Assembly: GCF_008281175.1 (NCBI RefSeq)
Contig: NZ_CP036524.1
Span: 1,116,001-1,180,000, forward strand
Origin: [Clostridium] hylemonae DSM 15053
Lineage (GTDB): Bacteria; Bacillota; Clostridia; Lachnospirales; Lachnospiraceae
Reading direction: 5' to 3'
Length of the DNA stretch: 64,000 nucleotides
Shown here: piece by piece, positions 42,876-51,362 of the stretch
Layout: every line of letters begins with the position of its first letter
Position numbering within the stretch: the first letter of the stretch is position 1
Made by a program: the position numbers and the translations under genes
Notes under the pieces: model-generated
Databases searched by the model: none
The model's input: only the letters and a program-made list of their open reading frames with translations
Told to the model about the DNA's origin: nothing

Positions 42876-44573
42876 ATGGAACTGAAAGAATACCGGCGGT
42901 GCGCCGATGTGGCCAGACATCATGAGAAAGCAGAGCTTGTGCTGAAGAACGCAAATGTGGTGAATGTATTTACCGGAGAGATCCTGTCCGCCGACGTGGC
43001 GGTCTCGGACGGGAAGATCGCGGGTATCGGAACTTATGAGGGAGAAAAAGAGGAAGACCTTGGCGGGAAGTATCTCTGCCCCGGTTTTATAGACAGTCAT
43101 CTTCATCTGGAATCTACGCTCGTTACCCCGGCGGAGTTGATCGTCCAGGCGGCCAAATGCGGGACGACGACGTTTATCGTAGACCCGCACGAGTCGGCCA
43201 ATGTGGCCGGGGAGGCGGGGATCGGCTATATCCTGGAACAGACGGAAGACGTGCCTGCGAATGTGTACGTTATGATGCCGTCCTGCGTGCCGGCCACCGC
43301 TGTGGATGATAATGGGTGTGAGTTTACGGCCGACAGGATGAGGCCGTATCTCGGACATCCGAGAGTGCTTGGGCTTGGCGAGGTGATGGACTATGTGTCT
43401 GTCGTGGGCGGAGACGCCCGCATGCATGAAAAGCTTGGGTTATTTGAAGGCAGGACGCTGGACGGTCATGCGCCCGGGCTTTCGGACGATGATATCCAGG
43501 CTTATGCCATGGCCGGAATCGGCACGGATCATGAGTGCATTGATTTTGAGTATGCGCTGAAGGAGCGCCGGTGCGGCATGACGATACTCATACGGGAGGG
43601 CAGTGCGGCCAGAAATCTGGACGCCATTGTAAAAGGGATCGTGGAGCGTGGAACCGGTACGGAGGGATTCTGCTTCTGTACAGACGACAAACATATTGAA
43701 GATATACAAAGAGACGGGCATATTAACTATAATGTCAGGAAAGCGGCTTCTCTTGGAATTCCTGTTATCCATGCCATACAGATGGCCACCATCAACGCGG
43801 CAAGGTGTTACGGCCTGCGGCACCTCGGCGCCATTGCGCCCGGATATCAGGCGGATATGATCGTGTTCGACGATCTGGAGAAGATGAACGTTCTGGACGT
43901 GTACCACAGGGGAGTGAAGGTGGCGCGAAATGGAAGCGGCGGGGTCAGAGCCTGCCCGGAAGAGCTGAAGCATACGGTGCGTCTGGAACATTTTTCCCGG
44001 GAAAGCCTGAGGCTTCTGAAACCGGACGGACCGTACCATGTGATCCAGATGCAGGAAGGCCAGATAGTCACGAAAGATATCGTATGTGAGATTCCGGGGA
44101 AAAAAGAGTTTACAGCGGACAGAGAATATAATAAAATTGCAGTTGTGGAGCGTCATAAGGGAACCGGAAAGACGGGCGTCGCAGTTGTGTCCGGGTTCAA
44201 TCTGAGCGGCGGGGCGGTGGCATCCAGCGTGTCCCACGATTCCCATAATATCATCGTCATCGGTGATAATGATGCGGATATGGAGCTGGCGGTAAATGAA
44301 CTTATACGCACCCAGGGCGGCTACACCGTTGTAGAAAACGGCAAGGTATATGAGACGCTGGCGCTGCCCATTATGGGACTGATGAGTGACGCAGGGTATG
44401 AAAACGTAGATAAATTATTAAAAAAAATGATAAGAAAGGCACACGAGATGGGAGTGCCGGAAACCATGGAGCCGTTCATCACACTGTCGTTCATGGCGCT
44501 TCCCGTTATCCCGGAACTTCGCATTACACCGAGAGGACTTTTCAATGTAAAAGAGTTCAAATTGTGTGAATAA
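42876..44573 (+). CDS. ade: Adenine deaminase
   Basis: The 565-residue amidohydrolase converts adenine to hypoxanthine and ammonia. Motifs are [14 protein letters not shown] (about residue 71), [28 protein letters not shown] and the C-terminal adenine deaminase domain with [14 protein letters not shown] and LPIMGLMSD. Length and layout match the Ade family (iron/manganese binuclear site). It feeds the hypoxanthine/xanthine enzymes upstream. AAGGGGG precedes the ATG. Confidence 0.94.
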   Translation: MELKEYRRCADVARHHEKAELVLKNANVVNVFTGEILSADVAVSDGKIAGIGTYEGEKEEDLGGKYLCPGFIDSHLHLESTLVTPAELIVQAAKCGTTTFIVDPHESANVAGEAGIGYILEQTEDVPANVYVMMPSCVPATAVDDNGCEFTADRMRPYLGHPRVLGLGEVMDYVSVVGGDARMHEKLGLFEGRTLDGHAPGLSDDDIQAYAMAGIGTDHECIDFEYALKERRCGMTILIREGSAARNLDAIVKGIVERGTGTEGFCFCTDDKHIEDIQRDGHINYNVRKAASLGIPVIHAIQMATINAARCYGLRHLGAIAPGYQADMIVFDDLEKMNVLDVYHRGVKVARNGSGGVRACPEELKHTVRLEHFSRESLRLLKPDGPYHVIQMQEGQIVTKDIVCEIPGKKEFTADREYNKIAVVERHKGTGKTGVAVVSGFNLSGGAVASSVSHDSHNIIVIGDNDADMELAVNELIRTQGGYTVVENGKVYETLALPIMGLMSDAGYENVDKLLKKMIRKAHEMGVPETMEPFITLSFMALPVIPELRITPRGLFNVKEFKLCE

Positions 44574-44574
44574 A

Positions 44575-44623
44575 TTCAAAGGGGTCAGACCCCTGTGCAT
44601 ACAGGGGGTCTGACCCCTTTGAA
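44575..44623. repeat. Palindromic repeat, GGGGTCAGACCCC type (copy 2)
   Basis: Positions 44575-44596 pair with 44601-44623 in a 22-bp stem with one bulged base and a 4-nt loop. Both arms carry the core AGGGGTCAGACCCC also found at 26001-26044. It lies immediately after the adenine deaminase stop and could double as a transcript-end structure. Confidence 0.85.
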
Positions 44624-44638
44624 AAATGAGGAAATTGT

Positions 44639-45556
44639 ATGACAATAAACAAATCAATGAGAAGGGTCCTGAAGGCGCTGTCTTTTGACGGCATTGAGGT
44701 GGAGGCATCGAGGAATCTGGCCAATCTGAAGGCGATCGATCCGATGAAGATATTTCACAAGACGATCGACTATAAGATATATAACGGCGAATATGAGATA
44801 CCGGTGAGGATCTATCTGCCGAAAGAGAAGGTGGTGGACGGACTTCCTGTACTTCTGTTTTTCCACGGCGGCGGATGGGTGACGGAGAGCATAGACAATT
44901 ATGAGCGTATCTGTGCGAGAATGGCTGCCGATACCGATCACATCGTTGTGTCGGTGGATTACCGGCTGGCGCCTGAGTACAGGTTCCCGACCGGCCTGGA
45001 AGACTGTTATGCGGTCGCGGAGGCTATATTTACGAAGCGGTTCATCCTGAACGTGGATCCGGAACAGATCACCATAATCGGTGACAGCGCCGGAGGGAAT
45101 CTGGCGGCGGCGGTATCGCTCATGGCCAGAGACAGGGGCGTGTTTCTCCCGAAGAAGCAGATCCTCATATACCCTGCGGTCAACTGGGATTACAGCGAAG
45201 CCTCGCCGTTTGCCTCCGTCAGGGAAAATGGGTCGGACTATCTGCTTACTGCGGGAAAAATGCGGGATTATATAGAACTTTACCTGTCGTGTGAGGACGA
45301 TAAGAAGAATAAATATTTTGCCCCTTTGATGGAGACTGATTACAGTGATCAGCCGAAAACGCTTGTGCTGACTGCCGAGTATGATCCGCTCCGGGATGAG
45401 GGTGAGGAATATGGGCACCGTCTGAGAAAGGCGGGGAATGAAGTTGAAATTCACCGGATAAAGGACGCCCTGCATGGTTATTTTGCTCTGGGGATAAAAT
45501 ATTACCATGTACAGGAGAGTTTTGAACTGATCAATAATTTTTTAAGGGAGGACTAA
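44639..45556 (+). CDS. Alpha/beta hydrolase, HSL-type esterase/lipase
   Basis: This 305-residue alpha/beta hydrolase has the hormone-sensitive-lipase oxyanion motif FFHGGGWV (about residue 77), the nucleophile elbow GDSAGGNLA (Ser near 146), EYDPLRDEG with the acid and DALHGYF with the catalytic His. No signal peptide is seen. ATGAGGA lies 7 nt before the ATG. It overlaps nothing but is only 4 nt from the next gene, so the two form a unit that probably acts on an acyl ester. Confidence 0.87.
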   Translation: MTINKSMRRVLKALSFDGIEVEASRNLANLKAIDPMKIFHKTIDYKIYNGEYEIPVRIYLPKEKVVDGLPVLLFFHGGGWVTESIDNYERICARMAADTDHIVVSVDYRLAPEYRFPTGLEDCYAVAEAIFTKRFILNVDPEQITIIGDSAGGNLAAAVSLMARDRGVFLPKKQILIYPAVNWDYSEASPFASVRENGSDYLLTAGKMRDYIELYLSCEDDKKNKYFAPLMETDYSDQPKTLVLTAEYDPLRDEGEEYGHRLRKAGNEVEIHRIKDALHGYFALGIKYYHVQESFELINNFLRED

Positions 45557-45560
45557 CGAG

Positions 45561-47381
45561 GTGTTCCAGCAGAAGAGGGCATACTGGAGAAATCTGGACA
45601 ATGCCGCGAAACTTTTTTCAGCCACAAGCAGCGCCAGGGATACGAGAGTATTCCGGTTTTACTGTGTACTAAAAGAAAATATTGACAGGGATATTCTGCA
45701 GGAAGCTTTAAACCGGACGATTAAAAAGTATCCGGTCTTTCTGTCGGTCATGAGAAAGGGACTGTTCTGGCATTATCTGGAGAGAAGCGAGCTGCGCCCG
45801 GAAGTAAGGGAAGAGTATAAGGAACCGTGCAGTTGTCTGTACGTGCGCGATAAGAAGGCGCTTCTTTTTGAAGTAACATATTTTGAAAAGCGTATCAACT
45901 TTGAAGTGTTCCATGCACTGACGGACGGAACGGGAGCGACGGAATTCCTAAAAGAGCTCGTGGGGAACTATCTCAGTCTGGCGCACGGAGGGGAAAGGCC
46001 GGCTGCTGCGGACTTTAAAGAAGCCGGTCCTACGGTGCAGGATCAGGAAAATGACAGCTTTTTGAAATATTATTCTCCGGATGCAAAGCGTAAGAAAAAG
46101 AAAAAGATCCGTGCCTATCAGATTAAAATGATGAAGAAAGAGTACGGTGAACTGCAGGTGACGGAAGGGACTGTCTCTGTCCGGGAGCTTCTTGCGGTAT
46201 CGCGCGAAAAAGGCGTGTCCATGACAGTGCTGATGACCGCCGCGCTCATGTGCGCGATCCATGAGGAAATGACGAAGATCCAGGAGAAGAAAACGGTCGT
46301 ACTTATGGTGCCCGTGAATCTGCGGAAGTTTTTTCCGTCGGAATCCATGCTCAACTTCTTCGGCTGGATAGAGCCGGGCCACCGTTTCGGTGAAGGGAGG
46401 GACAGCTTTGATGAAATACTTAATGAGGTAAAAAAATATTTCAGCGACTATCTGACGAAGGAACATATCGCCGGGCACATGAATGAGCTTATCGCGTTTG
46501 AAAAGCACAAGGTGCTGAAATGGGCGCCGCTGGAGATCAAGAACCGCTGCATCAGGGCAGGGGCAAAGCTGGCGGAAAAAGAAGTTACCGCTGTGTTTTC
46601 CAACATGAGCGCGGTAAAAATGCCTGCGGAGTATGAACCTTATATCGAAAGGTTCGGTGTGTTCACAAGTACGCCAAAGGTGGAATTATGCGTCTGTTCG
46701 TACAACGATACGCTGACTTTCGGTTTCACATCCCGTTACGACAGCTCAAATATCCAGAGAAATTTTTTCCGTATTCTGTCGGAGCTCGGGGCGGACACGG
46801 AAGTGGAAGCGCCTGTATATCCGCAGGAGGTTAAGCCGAATTATGAGGGAAAGAAATTCTTTAAATATTTTTCCTTCTGCTGCATCGCCGCGATCGTGGT
46901 CGGCGTTATGCTGAATGCTATCATATCGCCCGAACGGCGATGGGCAGTGTTTGTGGCGGCGGGCGCATTCAGTATGTGGCTCGCGCTGGCCATCGGATTT
47001 TTCAAACGGAATAATCTGCTGAAAAATGCCATGTGGCAGCTGCTCGTCGTCAGCATCGGATGTATCATATGGGATGCGTTTACCGGCTGGCATAAATGGT
47101 CTGTGAACTTTGTCCTGCCTGCCGTCTGTGTCATAATAGAGCTGTCCATGCTTATTATCTCAAAGCTTCAGTCACATACGGCAAGGGAATATATGATCTA
47201 TTACGTGATGGCATCCGCGTACAGTATATTCGTTCCGTTCATACTGCTTCTGACGAAGGTGATAACAGTGACAACTCCGGCCGTGCTCTGCGCCGGGCTG
47301 AGTTTTCTGTTCCTGCTTGCGCTCATCATATTCAAAGCGCGGGAATTCAAAGAAGAAATGCAGAAAAAATTTCATGTATAG
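45561..47381 (+). CDS. Condensation-fold acyltransferase-like membrane protein
   Basis: The 606-residue protein has an N-terminal acyltransferase/condensation domain of the alcohol acetyltransferase type, with the HxxxD motif in VFHALTDGTGATEF (His near residue 116) and MVPVNLRKFFPS. The last 170 residues form about six hydrophobic helices (from YFSFCCIAAIVVGVMLNAI), as in DUF6320-type proteins. GTG 45561 follows AAGGGAGGA by 8 nt. Pairing with an esterase suggests synthesis and turnover of a lipid or acylated metabolite at the membrane. The substrate is unknown. Confidence 0.72.
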   Translation: MFQQKRAYWRNLDNAAKLFSATSSARDTRVFRFYCVLKENIDRDILQEALNRTIKKYPVFLSVMRKGLFWHYLERSELRPEVREEYKEPCSCLYVRDKKALLFEVTYFEKRINFEVFHALTDGTGATEFLKELVGNYLSLAHGGERPAAADFKEAGPTVQDQENDSFLKYYSPDAKRKKKKKIRAYQIKMMKKEYGELQVTEGTVSVRELLAVSREKGVSMTVLMTAALMCAIHEEMTKIQEKKTVVLMVPVNLRKFFPSESMLNFFGWIEPGHRFGEGRDSFDEILNEVKKYFSDYLTKEHIAGHMNELIAFEKHKVLKWAPLEIKNRCIRAGAKLAEKEVTAVFSNMSAVKMPAEYEPYIERFGVFTSTPKVELCVCSYNDTLTFGFTSRYDSSNIQRNFFRILSELGADTEVEAPVYPQEVKPNYEGKKFFKYFSFCCIAAIVVGVMLNAIISPERRWAVFVAAGAFSMWLALAIGFFKRNNLLKNAMWQLLVVSIGCIIWDAFTGWHKWSVNFVLPAVCVIIELSMLIISKLQSHTAREYMIYYVMASAYSIFVPFILLLTKVITVTTPAVLCAGLSFLFLLALIIFKAREFKEEMQKKFHV

Positions 47382-47423
47382 AGCGTGGCAGGCCCGGCAT
47401 ACTAACCATGAGGTGATGTCACA

Positions 47424-47603
47424 ATGATAGATAACAGTGAACTTCCAATCGGTTTTACGATGGAGCTGGCGATGCACTCAGATATCCTGAGTGAATTTGC
47501 GTCCATGCCAAAGGCAAAGCAGGACGAGATCGTGGAAGGCGCCAGAAAGGTAAAAAGCCGGGAAGAGATGAGAAGCTATGTGGAAAATATAGCGGTCTTC
47601 TAA
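47424..47603 (+). CDS. Small conserved-looking protein (59 aa)
   Basis: A 59-residue frame begins MIDNSELPIGFTMELAMHSD and continues with FASMPKAKQDEIVEGARKVK, ending VENIAVF. The ribosome site GAGGTGATG lies upstream. The amphipathic, helix-rich composition resembles short uncharacterised proteins of Clostridia, and codon use fits a gene. It lies 42 nt after the membrane acyltransferase and its stop touches the long palindrome. Function unknown. Confidence 0.6.
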   Translation: MIDNSELPIGFTMELAMHSDILSEFASMPKAKQDEIVEGARKVKSREEMRSYVENIAVF

Positions 47604-47686
47604 AAGGGGACAGGTTAAAACGAAGTTGGGGACGGGGGAAAATTAATTTTCCCCCGTCCCCAATTTCGTTTTAACCTGTCCCCTTT
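47603..47686. repeat. 84-nt near-perfect palindrome (42-bp arms)
   Basis: The arms 47603-47644 and 47645-47686 are complementary over 42 positions with a single G-T wobble and no loop. Both arms contain GGGGACAGGTTAAAACGAA-type sequence and a G-rich inner part. It fills the gap between convergent genes and could serve as a bidirectional terminator, but its sequence character is that of a REP/MITE-like mobile unit. Confidence 0.9.
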
Positions 47687-47691
47687 GGATG

Positions 47692-48459
47692 TCATATTGA
47701 CAGCTCCCTCGGTTCAATGCCTTTGTAGGCAATGGAATAGTCGCAGCGGTAAGTGAGCCGGAGTCTGACGTTATACTCCAGGATAGAATCCCTGGCGTAG
47801 GTGATGCGGTCTATCCGAAGGGCCGGAGTCCCGGCAGCTACATTCAGGCAGGAGGCGTCTTCTGTTGTGAGAGCCACTGCCGTAAATGTTTCGCTTACCC
47901 GGTTGAGAGCGCCCCTCATCTTGGCATCGATGGAATACACATGGGCAGCCTGGTTCTCGGCAAACTTTGCGCGTTCGTCTTCTGTGAGAGAGGCGGTGGG
48001 TACATAAGTGCAGTCTACTGCGACAGGAGTGTCGTTGGAAAGCCGCACTCTTTTCACATAATAAAGCTCATCATTTTCCGTGATCCTCAGCTGTTCCATG
48101 ATCTGCGCCGCTTCCGGAAGATCTTTTACAAGCGTAAAGGTCTGGGTAATATATTCGGATCTTGGCCTCATGCCCCAGTGTACGGTTTCTTCTGCCAAAC
48201 TGTAATATTTCTTTGTATGCATTTCAAGCGCGTAATAATTCACAAAGCTTCCTCGTCCGGGTATCCGCTTTATATACCCTTCATTCGCCAGGTTGTTGAG
48301 TGTTCTCCTGGCTGTTATTCTGCTTACATTATAGTGTTCGCAGATTTCTGACTCTGACATGATCCTGTCCCCTTCTTTTAATTCCCCGAGACGAATCTTT
48401 GATTTCAAGTCTTCCTGAATTATAAAATACAGAGATTCTGTTGCCTTTTTCTTAGCCAT
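47692..48459 (-). CDS. GntR-family regulator with UTRA domain (HutC subfamily), copy 1
   Basis: The 255-residue regulator has an N-terminal winged helix-turn-helix (LYFIIQEDLKSKIRLGELKEGDRI, ICEHYNVSRITARRTLNNL, IPGRGSFV) and a UTRA ligand domain (residues about 85-250). It is clearly paralogous to the regulator at 62453-63217: the helix-turn-helix regions differ at only a minority of positions. It is divergent from the MFS gene at 48674 and probably controls it and the SDR-ABC operon. The ligand is likely a carbohydrate or phosphorylated intermediate (family knowledge). Confidence 0.88.
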   Translation of the reverse strand: MAKKKATESLYFIIQEDLKSKIRLGELKEGDRIMSESEICEHYNVSRITARRTLNNLANEGYIKRIPGRGSFVNYYALEMHTKKYYSLAEETVHWGMRPRSEYITQTFTLVKDLPEAAQIMEQLRITENDELYYVKRVRLSNDTPVAVDCTYVPTASLTEDERAKFAENQAAHVYSIDAKMRGALNRVSETFTAVALTTEDASCLNVAAGTPALRIDRITYARDSILEYNVRLRLTYRCDYSIAYKGIEPRELSI

Positions 48460-48517
48460 AATCCTAACCTTCCTTACATGCTCTGTGATCCTTACATTGA
48501 TGTCTGACCTTATATGA

Positions 48518-48555
48518 GATGTTTAATTATAACATCTTAAGTAAAATATATACAA
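48518..48555 (-). promoter_or_regulatory. Minus-strand promoter of the GntR gene with internal inverted repeat
   Basis: On the minus strand TTGTAT (48550-48555) and TATAAT (48526-48531) are spaced by 18 nt. GATGTT (48518-48523) and AACATC (48531-48536) form an inverted repeat spanning the -10, a plausible autoregulatory operator. Confidence 0.45.
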
Positions 48556-48592
48556 GGAATTGTTAAATGTCAATAGTAAAATTAAAAACATA

Positions 48593-48621
48593 TTGACATA
48601 AATGGTATATAAACATATAAT
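48593..48621 (+). promoter_or_regulatory. Consensus promoter with GntR-type operator motif
   Basis: TTGACA (48593-48598) and TATAAT (48616-48621) are perfect and spaced by 17 nt. AAATGGTATATA (48600-48611) occupies the spacer. The same 12-mer lies in the spacer of the promoter at 49916, pointing to a shared regulator, most likely the adjacent GntR/UTRA protein. Confidence 0.75.
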
Positions 48622-48673
48622 AGCTTTAAAAGTTATGTATATATATGACAAATAGAAAGAGAGTGAGGAACAT

Positions 48674-49876
48674 ATGCAGAGATTAAAAAATGGCAGCAGA
48701 TATATGGCTCTTGCAGGCGGGATCATTGTACAGATCTTTGTGGGCATCATCTATATATGGAGTATTTTCCAGGAACCGGTGATCGAATATTTCAACTGGA
48801 CACATTCAGGGGCGGCGCTTACCTTCTCTGTTATGCTCCCGATGAATGTTCTCGGCGTTACAGCAGGAGGAATACTGAACGACAGAAAAGGGGCCCGCTT
48901 TGTCCTTCATACAGGAGGTATCCTTATGACGGCCGGGCTTCTGTTGTCATCGCTGATCCCAAAAGGACAGCCGTGGCTTCTGTATATCTTCTATGCGGGG
49001 ATGGGAGGATTTGGCGGCGGTCTGGCCTACAATGCCACTGTGTCCTGTGCCCAGAAGTGGTGGCTGGATAGGAAGGGACTGGCAGGCGGGATCATTGTCT
49101 GCGCCTATGGAATGTCCACGGTCGTGTTTACGCCTGTAGTCAATATGCTGCTTGGGGAGAACGGCGTGGGGGTAAAAAATACGTTCCGTATCCTGGCGGC
49201 AGTATTTGCTGTGATCGTTCTCACAGTCGGCTGGTTTGTTGTCAATCCGGACGAAGAATATATGGATAACTGTGTAAAAGACAGTAAAGAATGGATAGGA
49301 AAGAAACAGTATAAGCCCGGCGACGTACTGAGGTCAGGGAAGTATTATATGGTCCTTATCTGCCTGTTGTGTCTGACGCCGGCGTATCTGATGCTGAATC
49401 CGATGATAAAATCATTGGGAGAATTAAGAGGGCTTTCAGAGGAAATTGCAGTCATAAGCGTTATGATAACCGGTCTGGCGTCTGCGCTCGGAAGGCTGAC
49501 GGCCGCCTGGCTGTCAGATAAGATAGGGTGTAAAAGAGTGCTCTTAATGCTGTACACAATTACTTTTGTCAGTATTTTACTTCTCTGGAATATACACGGA
49601 AATATGTTTATCGTGCTGATAGCTCTCATAACATATGCGTACGGAGGATGCGCGGGAGTGACTCCTGTTCTTGCCACAGATTTTTTCGGCACAAAGTATA
49701 TGAGTTCTAATTTCGGCCTGGTCATGATCTCGGTCATGATTTCAGGGATTGCATATCCCACTCTGGGCACGGCAGTCAGCCCGGCGGGAATCCCTGCGGC
49801 GCAGGTCTTTCTCATACCTGCAGTATTATGCGTGGCCGGCTTCGTCACATTACACTTTTTGTACGGTAAAGACTGA
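48674..49876 (+). CDS. MFS transporter, OFA (oxalate/formate antiporter) type
   Basis: This 400-residue protein has 12 hydrophobic helices. MALAGGIIVQIFVGIIYIWSIFQEPV at the start and GGILNDRKGARFVLHTGG, then FGGGLAYNATVSCAQKWW, are typical of the OFA branch, which moves small carboxylates. GTGAGGA precedes the ATG. It may import a carboxylate substrate or export a product of the downstream pathway. It shares a promoter motif with the SDR-ABC operon. Confidence 0.85.
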   Translation: MQRLKNGSRYMALAGGIIVQIFVGIIYIWSIFQEPVIEYFNWTHSGAALTFSVMLPMNVLGVTAGGILNDRKGARFVLHTGGILMTAGLLLSSLIPKGQPWLLYIFYAGMGGFGGGLAYNATVSCAQKWWLDRKGLAGGIIVCAYGMSTVVFTPVVNMLLGENGVGVKNTFRILAAVFAVIVLTVGWFVVNPDEEYMDNCVKDSKEWIGKKQYKPGDVLRSGKYYMVLICLLCLTPAYLMLNPMIKSLGELRGLSEEIAVISVMITGLASALGRLTAAWLSDKIGCKRVLLMLYTITFVSILLLWNIHGNMFIVLIALITYAYGGCAGVTPVLATDFFGTKYMSSNFGLVMISVMISGIAYPTLGTAVSPAGIPAAQVFLIPAVLCVAGFVTLHFLYGKD

Positions 49877-49915
49877 CAGAAAATAAAGAGAAATTGAATT
49901 TTCTGAAAATATAAG

Positions 49916-49944
49916 TTGACAAATTAAATGGTATATATTAATAT
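49916..49944 (+). promoter_or_regulatory. Promoter of the SDR-VOC-ABC-TIM barrel operon
   Basis: TTGACA (49916-49921) is followed after 17 nt by TAATAT (49939-49944). AAATGGTATATA (49926-49937) repeats exactly the motif in the MFS promoter. Transcription should start about 85 nt before the SDR gene. The rest of the 161-nt gap holds only an AT-rich weak stem (49877-49905) and the ribosome site. Confidence 0.6.
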
Positions 49945-50037
49945 AACGTTATAAAAATATATAACAGATAATCTGTATATATAACTGACGTCAGAAGAAA
50001 GTTCCAGTAAACAAATTCAATGTAAGGAGGAAGAATT

Positions 50038-50871
50038 ATGGGAAGGGTTGACGGAAAAACAGCAGTCATAACAGGAGGAGGCTCCGGATTTGGACAGGCA
50101 TCGGTGCTGACCTTCGCAGGAGAAGGGGCAAACGTAGTCGTAGTTGATATCAGTGAAGCCAATGGCACGCAGGTGACAGAAAAGGTAAAGGCATCCGGCG
50201 GCGAGGCAGTCTTCGTAAAGGCAGACGTGACATCAGAGAAAGACTGGGAAAATGTTCGGGACACTGCGCTGAAAACTTACGGGCAGATAGATATACTTTT
50301 TAACAACGCGGGTATATGTCTGATGCCGGAAAATGCGGATATCGCACATGTCGACATGAGCATATTTGACAGAACTATGGACATAAATGTCAGAGGCGTC
50401 TGGCTTGGTGTAAGAACTATGGCGGAAGAGCTGGTCAAATCAAAAGGGTACATAGTGAATACGGCCTCTGTAGCCGCATTTAAAGGTCCTCTCGGGGCGG
50501 CTGCTTATGCCACATCAAAAGGGGCAGTTGTGGCTATGACATACGCGATCGCCAATGAATTAGGACTCTGGGGTGTGCGCTGCAACTGCATCTCACCGTA
50601 TGCCGCTGACACTCCGATCGGAGCCAATGTACCTGTTGAGATGGTCAGAAAGGCCAGGACCGGTAATCCGCTTTATACAACGATCGACCCGTATGATGTG
50701 GCAAAAACGGCATTGTTTTTGACATCAGGGGAATGCAGATGTATCAACGGTTCCAATTATTTTGTTGATGCGGGCGCTGTGACCATGACTCAGCCTTGCA
50801 GTATAAAAGATTTTGTCGATGCAAATGCAAAGTATTATGAAGGCGCAGAGTGTACACATACATTTGAATGA
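50038..50871 (+). CDS. Short-chain dehydrogenase/reductase (SDR)
   Basis: The 277-residue classical SDR has the cofactor motif TGGGSGFGQ (about residue 12), VVDIS after beta-2 suggesting NAD preference, NNAG, the catalytic Ser in NTASVAA and AYATSKGAV with the Tyr-x3-Lys pair. AAGGAGGAAG precedes the ATG. It is the first gene of the long operon and should oxidise a hydroxyl of the imported compound to a ketone. The substrate is unknown. Confidence 0.9.
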   Translation: MGRVDGKTAVITGGGSGFGQASVLTFAGEGANVVVVDISEANGTQVTEKVKASGGEAVFVKADVTSEKDWENVRDTALKTYGQIDILFNNAGICLMPENADIAHVDMSIFDRTMDINVRGVWLGVRTMAEELVKSKGYIVNTASVAAFKGPLGAAAYATSKGAVVAMTYAIANELGLWGVRCNCISPYAADTPIGANVPVEMVRKARTGNPLYTTIDPYDVAKTALFLTSGECRCINGSNYFVDAGAVTMTQPCSIKDFVDANAKYYEGAECTHTFE

Positions 50872-50891
50872 TGTGCAGAGAGGTGAGACGA

Positions 50892-51344
50892 ATGGGATGT
50901 AAATTTGAACATATCGGTATATTAGTTAAAAACAGGGAACTTGCCGTTACATCGCTTCAGCAGATGCCGGGCGCAGATGAAGCGGTGTATGTGGATAAAA
51001 TGAATTTTGATGAGACATGTGTACAGGTTGGGGCTCCATTTGCAATAAAAGGAGCAAATATAACGGTCGGCGGCGTTGAGTATGAAATCATTGAAGTTGT
51101 CCCGGAGGAAAGCAGAGGCTCGTACATGATGAACCGATTGGCAGAATACGGAGAGGGACTGCATCATATTGCATTTGAATATGATGACCTTGAGGAATTC
51201 AACGAAGCGGCAGAATCACTGATCCGGCAGGGATATATTGTCGGACATAAAGCGAGCATTCCTTTTATGGGAAAGACGGCTCACGTCTATTATCTCGACT
51301 GTCCGTTTGGCGGGCTTACCTATGAGATCAAATGTATGGTTTAG
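50892..51344 (+). CDS. VOC-family (glyoxalase/epimerase fold) protein
   Basis: The 150-residue protein has two vicinal-oxygen-chelate repeats: FEHIGILVKN at the N terminus, YEIIEVVP mid-way, LHHIAFEYDDLEEF and YEIK near the C terminus. The His and Glu residues at these places match the metal ligands of methylmalonyl-CoA epimerase and glyoxalase relatives. ATG 50892 follows GAGGTGAG; the earlier in-frame ATG 50868 overlaps the SDR stop and has no site. It may isomerise or epimerise the keto product of the SDR. Confidence 0.83.
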   Translation: MGCKFEHIGILVKNRELAVTSLQQMPGADEAVYVDKMNFDETCVQVGAPFAIKGANITVGGVEYEIIEVVPEESRGSYMMNRLAEYGEGLHHIAFEYDDLEEFNEAAESLIRQGYIVGHKASIPFMGKTAHVYYLDCPFGGLTYEIKCMV

Positions 51345-51362
51345 AAAGAGAGGAAAAATTAT

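Noticed and set aside
47603-47686. Insertion sequence end
   Set aside because: No transposase gene, target duplication or second end was visible nearby; only the palindrome can be supported.
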